Source: Bathymodiolus brooksi (lineage: Eukaryota > Mollusca > Bivalvia > Mytilida > Modiolidae). Taken from it: 64,000 nucleotides of DNA. A program made the position numbers and the translations under genes. The stretch spans positions 102,063,906 to 102,127,905 of the forward strand of contig OY804577.1 in assembly GCA_963680875.1 (NCBI GenBank), given 5' to 3'. The notes below the pieces were generated by a model that searched no databases, was not told the origin of the DNA, and saw only the letters and a list, made by a program, of their open reading frames with translations. This document shows, piece by piece, positions 12,167 through 23,198 of the stretch. Each line of letters begins with the position of its first letter. The stretch's first letter is position 1.

Positions 12167-13185
12167 ATGGCTAGTAATACCAAGGAGAGCGAGACAACAG
12201 AGAAAATAGAGTTGGAACCTAGCACTCCGCCAGATCCGAAACATGATCAGTTTCAAATGATGTTTAAGGCATTTCATGCCATGGGTCTTAACCCTCAGGG
12301 AAGTACTGCGGAAGAATTAGACAAATGGATTACCAACTATAACATAAAGAAGGAACAGAAACCCACTGTTGGTCACTCACTTACTTTACCAACTACAACT
12401 GATGATGCAGCAGTTAGACCTAAGATTAAACACCAGCAAGCTACAGCTATATCTTCGTACCCACCGAAGGTTAGAGTTTTCTCCGGTGGAGACAACAAGA
12501 TTGAGACACCATACGACATCTGGCGTTATGATGTGAAGATGGCACTCATGGATCCATCTTATACCAAGGAGCAAAAGGAGTTTGTGATTCGACGCTCACT
12601 TACTGGATCAGCGGCAAGATTAGTCATGTACCAAGGACACGACAAACCCATAGATAAGATACTTGATGTATTGGACAGCGTATACGGTACAGTTGACAAC
12701 AAGGAACAGCTACTTGCTGAGTTCTATAGTGCCAGACAACGAGATGATGAAGATGTAACAACATGGAGTAATCGTCTACAAGATATCTTAGGCAAAGGTT
12801 TGGAGAAGGGTCTTGTGGATTACCGAGATATGAACTCTATGCTTCATGCTATGTTGTGGAGAGGTCTACGACAGGAACTTAAGGACATCAGTGGACATAA
12901 ACACGATATGATAAAGGATTTTAACCAACTTTGAGTAGCGTTGAGACAGTTGGAGAAAGACCACCAACCAAAGAAGTCCAAACCTAATATAGTAAAAGTT
13001 ATATCAGAGACACCTGAGTCAGAGAGACAGGATATTGAAGAACTCAAAGGTATGGTACATCAGTTAACTACCCAGGTTAACGAGTTTAAACAGCACCAAC
13101 AGCAACCCCAGTATTACAAAGGTAACAACTACAGAGATAATAGAGGTAGACGATGGAACAACAGTTCACATGGGCAACAGGGACA

Positions 13186-13290
13186 GAATTCATACCAACC
13201 ACAACGGAATTCATACCAACCACAACAGAATTCATACCAACCACAACAGAATTCATATCAACCTCGACAGAATTCATATCAACCACAACA
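13186..13290 (+). repeat. 21-bp tandem repeat coding NSYQPQ(Q/R)
   Basis: Five in-frame copies of a 21-bp unit (GAATTCATACCAACCACAAC core) give the heptapeptide NSYQPQQ just before the zinc knuckle. Frame is preserved by the unit length. Confidence 0.9.
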
Positions 13291-13407
13291 GCAACAGACT
13301 GACCAACAGAAAGAGTATGTCGCACAGGGTAATACGATCTATTGTCGACGTTGTGGACAAGGACACATCCAGATTGGCTGTCGTGTGAGATTAGATCACA
13401 CCAGACA

Positions 13408-13414
13408 TTTAAAC
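13408..13414 (+). promoter_or_regulatory. Candidate -1 frameshift site, gag to pol
   Basis: CAT TTA AAC in the gag frame gives T TTA AAC (U UUA AAC), a canonical -1 slippery heptamer. Slippage places ribosomes in the frame that enters the protease ORF, which is open from before this point, and the gag stop is 31 nt downstream. Position and frame are seen; function is inferred. No pseudoknot was modelled. Confidence 0.75.
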
Positions 13415-14019
13415 TCCAGGAAGCCTATACGGAGGGGCCGGTATTAGGCTTAAGTAGTAGAACTTCAGGTCCCAAGGTAAGTAGAGTAATGACACCTCCA
13501 GGACTTTATGGAACACCGACAGAGACCAATATTTTGCTGAATGCCAAAAAAATACCTGCATTACTTGACACTGGATCTACCGTCTCAACTATTTCAGAGT
13601 CTTACCACAGTAAACATCTTGCATCAACCATTCCACTCAAAAGTCTTGACAACATATTAGATATTGAATGTGCTGGAGGAACACCACTGCCATACAAAGG
13701 TTATATTGAAGCAAACATTAAGATGCCTGGAGACACAAATACTACCTGTCGGCATGTAATGCTTGTTGTACCAGACAGTAGATACAGCCAGCATATACCA
13801 GCATTAATAGGTACCAACATATTAGACAACTTAATGTACCATCTACAGGAAGAACATGGTGTAATATACTTGCAGAACACCGCCTTGACAACACCCTGGT
13901 TTCTTACATTCCGTTGTTTATCTATGAGGGAAAAGGAAGGAATTAACCAAGAACAACGACAGACTTGCAGTCATCAGAACTTGCAACAGAATTACCATCT
14001 TGCCGAACAATTCTATTGA
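13414..14019 (+). pseudogene. pol: aspartic protease
   Basis: Frame -1 relative to gag. The catalytic motif ALLDTGSTVSTIS is at about 13560-13600, followed by the second-half motif ALIGTNILDN at about 13803-13830, as in gypsy retropepsins. It would cut Gag and Gag-Pol. The frame ends at TGA 14017-14019, but the conserved linker (ITILPNNSIEAEG) continues in the +1 frame from about 13960, so an indel lies near 13930-13990. Confidence 0.88.
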
Positions 14020-15335
14020 AGCTGAAGGATACTTAGATAATGAGATACCATATAAGTCAACACCTTCTATTATACAGTCCACTGATTTGGCAGAACACAA
14101 GGATATATCAACTGAAACTACACTTTTGAATTACAACTACAAGAAAAATGGAACTATTACAGTGAGACTTTCAAACCTGACTAGAGGTACCATAACTATA
14201 CCACAGAAGGCCATCATTTGTGAAGTACAACCAGTTACGATAGAAACTCAATCGACTCCAAACTCAGACGAAAATATCAAGTTACTTGAGGAAGTGGATA
14301 TAACTAAGAGTGACCTAAATAAGGAACAACTTGATATAGGAAAAGATCTGATATTACAGTATAAAGACATCTTTAGTAAGGGAGATCATGACTTAGGCCA
14401 CACAGACAAAGTAAGACACCGCATCGACATGGTAGATGAGACATCATTCAAACACATATACAGGCGGATACCTCCATCGATGTATGACGAAGTGAGATCC
14501 CATCTCAAACAGCTATTGGATAACTCAGTGATTAGACCATCCCACTCACCATTTGCTTCTGCTATTGTCATCGTTAGAAAGAAGAATGGTACCATCAGGA
14601 TGTGTGTAGACTACCGACAACTTAACAAACAGAGTAAGAAAGACAGCTATGCCCTTCCACGTATTGAAGAACTATTGGATTGTTGTGCAGGCAGCAAATT
14701 CTTTTCAGTGTTAGACATGAAGTCGGGATACCATCAAGTTGAAATTTTGGAACAGCACAAGGAACGAACTGCTTTCTCCGTAGGACCACTTGGTTTCTTC
14801 GAGTTTAACCGGATGCCATTCGGTCTTACCAATGCACCAGCTACTTATCAACGACTCATGGAGAATTGCCTGGCTGATTACAACTTGAAGATATGCTGTA
14901 TCTTTATTGACGACATCATATTATTTGGGAAGACATATGAGGAACATCTTAGAAACCTCCAACTGATTTTTCAGAGAATAAGAGAGGCCAACCTGAAGCT
15001 CAATCCCAACAAATGTGAATTTTTGAAGCGAAGGACATGTGGTATCAGAGAAAGGTATAGAGATCGACCAAGGAAAGACGGATAAGGTAGTTAACTGGCC
15101 AACTCCAACTACACCGGAGGACGTAAGAAGATTTTTGGGATTCGTTGGGTACTACCGACGCTTTATCCATAATTTCAGCAAGATCAGTAGACCGCTTACA
15201 GACTTGATACCAGCACCGAACAAGAAGAAGAAGAAATCCAAATCTACTGCTACGAGGGAATGGAAATGGGATGACGCACAACGGCAGGCGTTCCAGACAT
15301 TGAAGGATCATCTTGTCAGTGCTCCTATCCTATGA
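13990..15335 (+). pseudogene. pol: reverse transcriptase
   Basis: The frame reaching 15085 carries the gypsy RT blocks: HRIDMVD, SHSPFASAIVIVRKKNG, MCVDYRQLN, FSVLDMKSGYHQV, FSVGPLGFFEFNRMPFGLTN and the catalytic CIFIDDIILF (about 14899-14930). At about 15030-15045 the frame changes +1 and a few residues expected in the thumb are missing (CEFLKRR then VVSEKGIEI). The new frame continues (VNWPTPTTPEDVRRFLGFVG) to TGA at 15333-15335. So the RT palm is intact but the thumb is broken. Confidence 0.9.
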
Positions 15336-17720
15336 TATGCCAGCAGCTTTTTGCCATACGAACTCCATACAGATGCGTCAGGGGATGCCCTGGGTGCTGT
15401 TTTGTATCAGGAGCAGGATGGAGCGAAGAGAGTCATCAGCTATGCAAGTCGTGGACTTAGCAAAGGAGAGCGCAATTATCCTACACATAAGAGAGAATTC
15501 CTGGCGTTGAAATGGGCAGTGGTAGACAAGTTCAAGGACTACTTATACCAACAGGATTTCACAGTATACACCGATAACAACCCAGTCATCTATGTTCTCA
15601 CTTCAGCGAAGTTAGATGCAACTGGATACCGCTGGCTTGCTTCGTTAGCAGCATTTCACTTTGACATCAGATATCGCCCAGGAAGAAACAATGCGGATGC
15701 AGATGCACTGAGTCGATTACCAGCGACGATCACCAGTGAATCCGTTCAGGCCATCTGTAATGTCATTACGCAGGAACCATATGTAGATAGTTTGACATTA
15801 ACTCCTGAGGTGATATTAGAGGATTTAGACCCCAGAGGCAGTGGTATTGGCAACTTAGTAGATTGGAAGAGAGCGCAGTACTTGGATCCGGATATACGCC
15901 GTATTGCGGAATATGTGAAGGAGAAGTCCAAGCCGTCCAAGAAAGAATTAGGACCCAATCCACTGATGAGACAGTTTAATCATCTGAAGTTGATAGAAGG
16001 AGTACTTCATCGAGTAACAACAGTAGATGAAGAGGAAAAATGCCAGCTTGTCCTACCACTTGAACATGTACCCATTGTATTGGAAGCGATGCATAATGAC
16101 ATGGGCCATCCTGGAAGAGACCGTACAACATCAATGGTCAAAGATCGCTTTTATTGGTCTGGAATGTATCAGGACATCACGACTTGGATAGAGGAATGTG
16201 GTCGTTGTATCAGGAGGAAGTCATCTACCATACAACGTGCACCCCTGGTCAACATTACAACAACATCGCCACTGGAATTAGTTTGTATGGACTTTCTAAC
16301 CTTGGAGCCATCTAAAGGAAATTATCAGCATATACTTGTCATCACTGACCACTTTACCAGATTTGTTATGGCGATACCTACTAGGAATCAGCTAGCCAGA
16401 ACAGTTGCGGATGCTTTCTACAACAACTTCATCCTACACTACGGTATACCAGAGCGGATACATTCAGACCAGGGAGCTAACTTTGAATGTACCATCATCA
16501 AAGAGCTATGTACCATCATGGGAATGTCCAAGTCCAGAACAACAAGTTACCATCCAATGGGAAATGGACAGTGTGAACGGTTCAACCGTACAATCTGTGA
16601 TATGCTTGGTTCACTGGATCCCAGCAAGAAGGCGAACTGGAAGAGTTATGTCAGTCCACTGGTTTTTGCGTACAACTCTACTAGACATGAAAGTACAGGA
16701 CATTCACCCTTCATGTTGATGTTCGGACGAAACCCTAGGTTGCCCATCGACGCAGCATTGGGATTGAGGGAAAACCAGAAGGACATTACCACCACATTCA
16801 TTACAGAGCTAAAGGATAGAATATCGAAAGCACATGAGGTAGCGACAGCTGCGACGAACAAGGCCGCAAGGAAACAGAAAGACAACTATGACAACAAGTT
16901 CTGTGGAGGAACTGTTCAAGTAGGAGACCGTGTACTGGTGAAAGTAGTTAGCTTTGAAGGGAAACACAAGTTGGCTGATAGATGGGAGCATGACCCATAT
17001 GTAGTTTTGAGCCAGCCTAATGAAGGAATCCCTGTATTCAAGGTCAGGAAGGAGAACAACGAAGGACGTACGAGAACGCTCCACCGAAACCTCCTACTAC
17101 CAATTGGTTTCATCTGTGATAAACCAACACCGGCTCCTAGGAAACCGAAACACAGACCTAGAGCAAAACCTACCAAGGACATAGACAAAGAACTGGTACC
17201 AACCCAGCCTGACAATGTAGAGGAATCTGAAGAGGAGTCGGACTGGGGAGGATATGATATCAGCATAGGATCAGGAGACGGTGATTCAACCATCACTGAG
17301 GACTTGCCTATCCCAGATGCTGATAGTGAACATGAAGCAGGTGAGACTAATGGGGATGCCCAGTCTTCTGATGGTACTTCAAGTATCTCGGAGGAAGTCA
17401 TTCCTGTAGAAGATAGAAGCGCTTCGCAAGACCAAAGCTTGGTTCAGGAGGAACCACCTGATGAGGAAGGAGCTTCAGCTAGTTCAGAAGATGAAAATCA
17501 GCCAGTTATTCGTCGTTCCACCAGAGAACGAAGAGCTCCTCTTCGTTATCAGACTGGTGAGTTTGACATGTCCAAAGTAATTCAGAGACCTTTATCTGAT
17601 TGGAAAGAAAGGGTGCAGTGCATCACTTCCCTTTCAGAATCAACACTGCTAGATGGATTACAGTCAGAGGCAGGCAGGACTATTTTGAAAATATTGGAAT
17701 CTTCACATACTTCGACGTGA
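15336..17720 (+). pseudogene. pol: RNase H and integrase
   Basis: Same frame as the preceding thumb segment after the TGA at 15333, then open to 17720. RNase H: LHTDASGDALGAVLYQ, REFLALKWAV, VYTDNNPV and NADADALSR supply D-E-D-D. Integrase: HHCC finger (MHNDMGHPGRDR...CGRC), core D-D-E in VCMDFLTL, IHSDQGANFE and GNGQCERFNRT, then a GPY/F-like C-terminal module (GDRVLVKV, WEHDPYVVL) and an acidic Ser/Glu-rich tail ending STST. The body is free of lesions; only its link to RT is broken. Confidence 0.93.
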
Positions 17721-17740
17721 AATGACGGGACGCCATTTTC

Positions 17741-17755
17741 CAGGTGGGGGGAGTA
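17741..17755 (+). other. Polypurine tract
   Basis: AGGTGGGGGGAGTA immediately precedes the 3' LTR TG. It is the expected plus-strand primer. Confidence 0.85.
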
Positions 17756-19109
17756 TGTGGAAGAGTCAATTTTGACAGTTTGTAAATAATTTAATTTTTC
17801 ATTTTTACTATGTTCATAAAATATATTTTTGTAAATAAAATATGTTCATATAATTACTTTAATAATTTTTTCATTTAATTATAATATTTAAAACCTCTTA
17901 ATAATAAAATTAATAAGGTCTACAACTTTGTGTTATGTTTTGTATTCTAATTAGGGTTATGACCTAAGTTCACAAAGGTAACCCTGATATGTATCTTGTC
18001 TTTGCATATTTGATTAGTTAAGGTCAGTTTGACCAGTTATTTCATTTCATTGGTTATTGTAGTTGCCTGAATTTTTGGTGGGAAATTCTTTTGTTCTTTG
18101 AGACATTATTACTTTTTCATATCTTGGAAGGCAGACATATTGCCAACTACTATTCTTTTGGATCCAATTTTGGATGACTATTGAACTGATGATATTTCTA
18201 TTTGACACCACTAACATTCATTAAGGTATTTATACTAAACTTACTAATTGTCTATAAAATAACTTTCTCAGTGAGATTGAGTTGATTGATTGATTGACTG
18301 ATTTATAAAACATATTAAATTGTGATAAACCTATTTTAACATATTAAATGCTATTAAAATGTGATAAACTTATAAAACATTAATTCCAATAAAATGTTAA
18401 AGGTTAAATGAAATAATATTTGGAACTATGAAATATGAGTTTAATATTGAGCATAATACTAGTTTTACCATTAAAATATTAAAAAGGTGAGTTATTAACA
18501 ATTCTATGTGTAAACTGTGTTTTGTGTAATTGTGCATGTTTTGAGCACAATAGTTATAAACCCATTTTTATATTCAGGTTGCCATGATATATTAAATACT
18601 GATGAACAGCTTGATCTGAGGTATATCCTGTATTTCAAGACCTTTGCACCCCAGTGTGAGGTAAAGATAATTGTTTTTATAGTTTTGCTTATTGATGCTA
18701 ATTATGCTACTTTTTATTTTACTTTATTATAATGTTGAGCTTATGCTTATTTTTGCTTCGTTTATGTTTTGTTATTATTTTGTTTGGTTCATGTGAAACC
18801 ATTATTGTACAAGTAATACCACTTGTTTAATGTTTGTAAATGTCCATGAGAACCATGAGCAGGTATATAAATCATTTATAGAGAATAAATATTTTGTTAC
18901 AATAATGGAATAGAAACTTGTAATATTTGTAATTTACTTTATTCCAATGCATAAATTATCAAGAGTTATCTTTCTTGATCCATTATTTATATGTTTTATA
19001 TTGTCATTACAGGGTCTATTTTATATGGAAATATGAATTCCAACTGCAATAAATGTTAGAACTCACTACGTCTTGTTACATTATTCCACTGAGAATCGAC
19101 CCGACGACA
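17756..19109 (+). repeat. 3' LTR (uninterrupted reference copy)
   Basis: 1354 bp, TG...CA, with a CAGGTTGCC...GAGGTAAAG region and AATAAA-type words at about 18883. Serves as the uninterrupted reference for the duplicated 5' LTR segments. Confidence 0.95.
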
Positions 19110-19113
19110 TTAA

Positions 19114-19676
19114 TATTGGTGGATGGGCGGGGGACTATAACATCCAAAGAACGAACTTTTGTCGTATTACAACTTGTAACGAACGTTGCATCAATCGAGT
19201 ACACCTAACATTTTCTTTGTATACAAACTACCAAAATCGTCCGTGCGGAAAGGAATTCAATACTACAGCCTTTGTTAATTTGCTTATCTGTAATGTTAAT
19301 GTAAACATTATACTGTGAAGAAACTTAAATATCGTATCCATGAAGTTATTTCCACAGAGTGACTTACTTCGTTATCAACGAGTATAAAATTAAAATATTG
19401 CGTCATAAAAAGAATCTCCCACTACTCAATTGATGCGCCTGGACAGCTACTTAAAGTGAGCGTAGGGTATTGAGCACCAACCATGATGTCAGTGCCACAA
19501 AAAGCATTAAAAAAAATCAAGTGTTCGCGACAGTAGCAATTTAACATAGAAACAACGATTTTTTTATTGTACAAAGTAGCTGAAATTAGCAGCCATGGCG
19601 AATATTCATACTATGGATCAGTATTTATCGCCTTTGAGATATTTCCTAATCATAACTATTGTTAAATTGCAATATA
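19114..19676. other. Noncoding flank
   Basis: An 81-codon frame at 19073-19318 starts in the LTR and has no domain. Nothing else recognised. Confidence 0.45.
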
Positions 19677-20181
19677 ATCACTGTCGTGTACCCGATAAGG
19701 AATGGTCATTTCAAGATGGCGGATTGTAAATCATCAAAAAGGTAGGTGTGAAGATTTTGACTATTATCGTTCTTTATAGGTTATCTTAGTGTCTATGAGT
19801 TACACGTTTAGATAGGACAGTCTTTTTTCTACTTCACCATTAAGTCAGTAAAGCTTGATCCTTTTGTTTTTATCGTAAACTGCCTTCGGTAGTTGATCAA
19901 TGCAGCGACAAAGATATCGAGGCGTAGAATCCAATTTATTTCACCAATTCCTACCGCCTAGTGACTTTTTATATTAATATGTTGATGCCAAAATTATTCA
20001 AACATGTGAATTGTCCAGCAAATTTTTTTTCAGCCTTTGACAAGCCTTGTATCCCTCTTAAAACGTCTATGAAAAGTTTGTTTATGTCACGGAATGGTCA
20101 CGACAAAAACATGACAAAAATGTATAGGAATGGTCTCATGTTTTGAGTCAAGGAATGGACTTTCAAGCCAAGGAATGGTCT
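19677..20181 (+). repeat. 505-bp inverted arm with promoter and first exon (left)
   Basis: Reverse complement of 22694-23198 with only scattered mismatches. It holds a CAAGATGGCGG start-site motif (YY1-like), the first coding exon and the beginning of an intron, so it is an inverted duplication of a gene's 5' end. Confidence 0.93.
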
Positions 20182-20357
20182 TTTTTGTTTAGGAATGATC
20201 TGATTGAACATATCGGATGTAAAGCGGGAGCAATGGCTTTGTCGTTCATCCAGTGTTCACACTCGCATAAAATCTTATTTTTCTTGTCTTACTACATTCA
20301 CTGTCATGTATTTCAATTGGTTTGTCAATATGACGACATACCATTCGCTGCTCTGAT

Positions 20358-21099
20358 CACAGGCACTCGACGTTCAATGAATAAAATGTAGGGTCAATGT
20401 GGAAAACAAATAGTGTCATTGTTATAATATAGAGAAGGCTTCCAATGCATTTTTCGGCACAAATGTAAACAAATCGGTTTATTTTTTCGTATACGGTTTT
20501 CGCTTGACCTTTGCGGTATTTATGGATGGAGACCTACCTAATAGTTCCTCCGCCGCATCATTTATTAGAGAGCAGACGATCATACTTCACTAAACCATAC
20601 TTTTGTGACGTCCCCAGAAATATTCGACTTCCATTGTGGAGCGACCATGATATTGCAGGACCGCACAGAATAATTAATAAAAGAAAACTAGATATAAAAA
20701 GAATTACGACCGATTACTGGACAATTGAACTCTTGTGACCAGTAAGCGGTCTAATTTTTTTATATCTAGTTTTCTTTTATTAATTAATCTGTGCGGTCCT
20801 GCAATATCATGGTCGCTCCACAATGGAAGTCGAATATTTCTGGGGACGTCACAAAAGTATGGTTTAGTGAAGTATGATCGTCTGCTCTCTAATAAATGAT
20901 GCGGCGGAGGAACTATTAGGTAGGTCTCCATCCATAAATACCGCAAAGGTCAAGCGAAAACCGTATACGAAAAAATAAACCGATTTGTTTACATTTGTGC
21001 CGAAAAATGCATTGGAAGCCTTCTCTATATTATAACAATGACACTATTTGTTTTCCACATTGACCCTACATTTTATTCATTGAACGTCGAGTGCCTGTG
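20358..21099. mobile_element. Palindromic DNA element with CACAGG ends and TSD
   Basis: 742 bp, almost a perfect inverted repeat about a short spacer near 20721-20738. It starts CACAGGCACTCGACG and ends CGTCGAGTGCCTGTG. CTCTGAT occurs immediately outside both ends (20351-20357, 21100-21106), a 7-bp target duplication (8 bp, GCTCTGAT, if the terminal G is shared). The mirror-image ORFs inside are by-products of the symmetry. No transposase. Superfamily unassigned; hAT- or P-like length of duplication. Confidence 0.88.
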
Positions 21100-21272
21100 C
21101 TCTGATATACTGTAAGCGTACGTTCTTTCCGATGTGTAGAATGTCCGGGAACGTAAATACCCTAGTGTATTTCTACCTTGCAGTCGTGGAATTCCTACCT
21201 TAGTGCGTCTCAAGTGATATTTTCTTCGTATGGTAATCTAGCGAAACTCCTCAACTACAGGCAGTTATGTAT

Positions 21273-21536
21273 TGATTTTTTTTTTATTTTTGGTGCTTAA
21301 CGCCACTTTCAACAATATTTCAGCTATATCATGGTGAACAGTTTTAGTGGTGGAGGAAGTCGGAGTACCCGGAGAGAACCATCGACCATGGGCAAGCAAC
21401 TAGTAAACTTTTATCACTTGCAGCTGCGAGTCGAGTGCACCCTTTTTTGTAATTTACAAAGCCGGGCGCGTATTGGTGATAGGCTTGTATGAATTGTTAT
21501 ATCAAACGACCTAACTCATTGAGCCACCCGGACCCC
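21273..21536 (-). mobile_element. SINE family B, full copy with 13-bp TSD
   Basis: GGCAGTTATGTAT flanks both sides (21260-21272 and 21537-21549). On the minus strand the copy starts with a tRNA-like A box (GGTGGCTCAATGAGTTAGG), contains the family core (TCCGGGTACTCCGACTTCCT; ATATAGCTGAAATATTGTTG) and ends in an A-rich tail. The B box is decayed. Inserted in the intron of the plus-strand zinc-finger gene. Confidence 0.88.
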
Positions 21537-22376
21537 GGCAGTTATGTATAATACATCACCATTTCAGTACACACCACTATTTTATTTGGACCGATGTTCT
21601 CAACTTTTATTATTATTTTTTTCTTCTTTTCTTTTACTTTTTGGATCTTCGGTTTTCTTACCACTAAGTCTAGACCACTGTTAGGTTTATGTATTAGTTT
21701 TTCGTACATAGGTGCTTCAGTTCACATATATTATTTTAATTTTCCTACGTTTAAAATCAGTACATGTATTTACTTCATGAAAACAAAAATATACGAGGTT
21801 ACTTAAATCTTCAATAGATATATCGTGTATTTCTCATTTTTACAGGTTTACTGTGATGGATACATCTTTCCACGCCTCAGAGAATGATTTTATATGAGAA
21901 GACTGTGGAAAATGTCTGAAAAGTAGAAGTGGTCTCAGACGACATCGCCTGAGACAACATTTAAAACAAGAGATAAAATTTAAATGTACCACTGATTCTT
22001 GCACAGCAGCATTTTGTGAAAAGGGGGAGCTATTGGCTCATCAGACCAACCATTGTGAACAAAAACGTAACACATGTAATTACTGTAACCACAAACTGTC
22101 AGGGAATATCATAGAGCTCACGAGGCAGAGATTCTTCCACATGTTCGGAGAGGATTATATCTTCAGGACTACTCACATTTTTCTCTGGATCAAATGACTA
22201 TAATTGTAATTGTTTGCAAATTGATAATAAAGATATAAAGATTTGATTTCATAAAATTTATTTAAATAACAATGAATATTTCTTTTAACAAAAATATTTT
22301 TATGTAAAAAATGACTCCCTGTCAATATCACAAAGTATAAACCATTACAATATGTGTACAATTGCTGAAAGAGTTC

Positions 22377-23159
22377 TTAACCAAATTTACCCACATTAGT
22401 GTTAAATTCAAAAGATCTAAATTTTAATGTTTCATCCCGATAATTCTGGCAGCAGTGGTCCACTATGGCTTGGTGATTGGAAGTATCAAATTGGCAGTAG
22501 TAACACTTGTACCTATAGATAAAAGAAACATTGCATAATGAAATGGAAAAGATTATAACAATTTAATAGCAAATAAGGTATTTCGGGTATTTTAAGGCAA
22601 GATTGATCATATGAAATAAGAAGATTTACATTAAAGACCACAAACGGAATTGAACTTCAATAATATTATTAATAAGCATATCTTATATGATGGAGACCAT
22701 TCCTTGGCTTGAAAGTCCATTCCTTGACTCAAAACATGAGACCATTCCTATACATTTTTGTCATGTTTTAGTCGTGACCATTCCGTGACATAAACAAACT
22801 TTTCATAGACGTTTTAAGAGGGATACAAGGCTTGTCAAAGGCTAAAACAAAATTTGCTGGACAATTCACATGTTTGAATAATTTTGGCATCAACATATTA
22901 ATATAAAAAGTCACTAGGCGGTAGGAATTGGTGAAATAAATTGGATTCTACGCCTCGATATCTTTGTCGCTGCATTGATCAACTACCGAAGGCAGTTTAC
23001 GATAAAAACAAAAGGATCAAGCTTTACTGACTTAATGGTGAAGTAGAAAAAAGACTGTCCTATCTAAACGTGTAACTCATAGACACTAAGATAACCTATA
23101 AAGAACGATAATAGTCAAAATCTTCACACCTACCTTTTTGATGATTTACAATCCGCCAT
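22377..23159 (-). CDS. Two-exon small zinc-finger gene sharing the first exon
   Basis: Exon 1 (23159-23134) is the inverted copy of the plus gene's exon 1 (MADCKSSK) with the same AG|GTAGGT donor. A matching acceptor, TATCTATAG, precedes 22512; splicing there gives AGG TAC AAG TGT in frame, that is R-YKCYYCQF. Exon 2 runs to TAA at 22379-22377, for 53 residues in total. It contains one finger-like unit, CYYC-X12-H followed by CC (YKCYYCQFDTSN, HQAIVDHCC). The short protein may be a truncation, since similar modules usually head longer proteins. It converges on the plus gene; the two ends are about 180 bp apart. Confidence 0.45.
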
Positions 23160-23198
23160 CTTGAAATGACCATTCCTTATCGGGTACACGACAGTGAT
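22694..23198 (-). repeat. 505-bp inverted arm with promoter and first exon (right)
   Basis: Inverted copy of 19677-20181. Both arms keep the ATG, the donor and the CAAGATGGCGG motif; differences are a few substitutions and 1-2 nt indels. Confidence 0.93.

Larger units (their letters stand above)
12167..13447 (+). pseudogene. gag: gag (capsid and nucleocapsid), in-frame TGA
   Basis: Chosen ATG at 12167 (AACATGGCT context); the frame is open to TAG at 13445-13447, apart from TGA at 12932-12934 between NQL and VALRQLE. CGA-to-TGA by CpG decay is the simplest origin. The middle carries a gypsy capsid-like region (KVRVFSGG, YDIWRYDVKMAL, SLTGSAARLV). The C-terminal part has Gln-rich heptads and a zinc knuckle, CRRCGQGHIQIGC, spaced C-X2-C-X3-H-X4-C, one residue short of the canonical CX2CX4HX4C. 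Role by family: particle assembly and RNA binding. Confidence 0.88.
6754..19109 (+). mobile_element. Complete Ty3/gypsy LTR retrotransposon
   Basis: Two LTRs begin TGTGGAAGAGTC (6754, 17756) and end GACGACA (10307, 19109). They flank an internal region with primer site, gag, protease, RT, RNase H, integrase and polypurine tract, in the Ty3/gypsy order (RH before IN). The insertion is bounded by TTAA at 6750-6753 and 19110-19113, a 4-bp target duplication (5 bp, ATTAA, if the terminal A is shared). The LTRs differ by only scattered substitutions and small indels outside the LINE insertion and one ~54-bp difference, so insertion was fairly recent. Coding damage (TGA in gag, two frame breaks in pol, TGA before RNase H) means it is not autonomous as written. 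Confidence 0.95.
19716..22197 (+). pseudogene. Two-exon C2H2 zinc-finger gene, TGA at a zinc Cys
   Basis: Exon 1 is 19716-19741 (ATGGCGGATTGT..., MADCKSSK plus 2 nt) with donor AG|GTAGGT. Exon 2 starts at 21846 after TTTTTACAG; the junction codon AGG keeps frame. Exon 2 has finger 1 (CGKCLKSRSGLRRHRLRQH), finger 2 (FKCTTDSC...LLAHQTNH, C-X4-C-X12-H-X3-H) and the start of a third (CNYCNHKL), then TGA at 22195. The codon where finger 1 needs its first Cys is TGA (21895-21897), a single-base change from TGT/TGC. The third finger lacks a proper HH end, so a frameshift there is likely. Intron 1 hosts a palindromic element and a SINE. Probably a nuclear DNA-binding protein by family, now broken. 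Confidence 0.6.

Noticed and set aside
13186..13325. CRISPR-like regular spacing of GAATTC words
   Set aside because: Contiguous 21-bp coding repeat in gag with no spacers; eukaryotic context.
20511..20946. Two mirror-image ORFs with nearly identical proteins
   Set aside because: Produced by the palindrome 20358-21099; no domain and no splice or start context.
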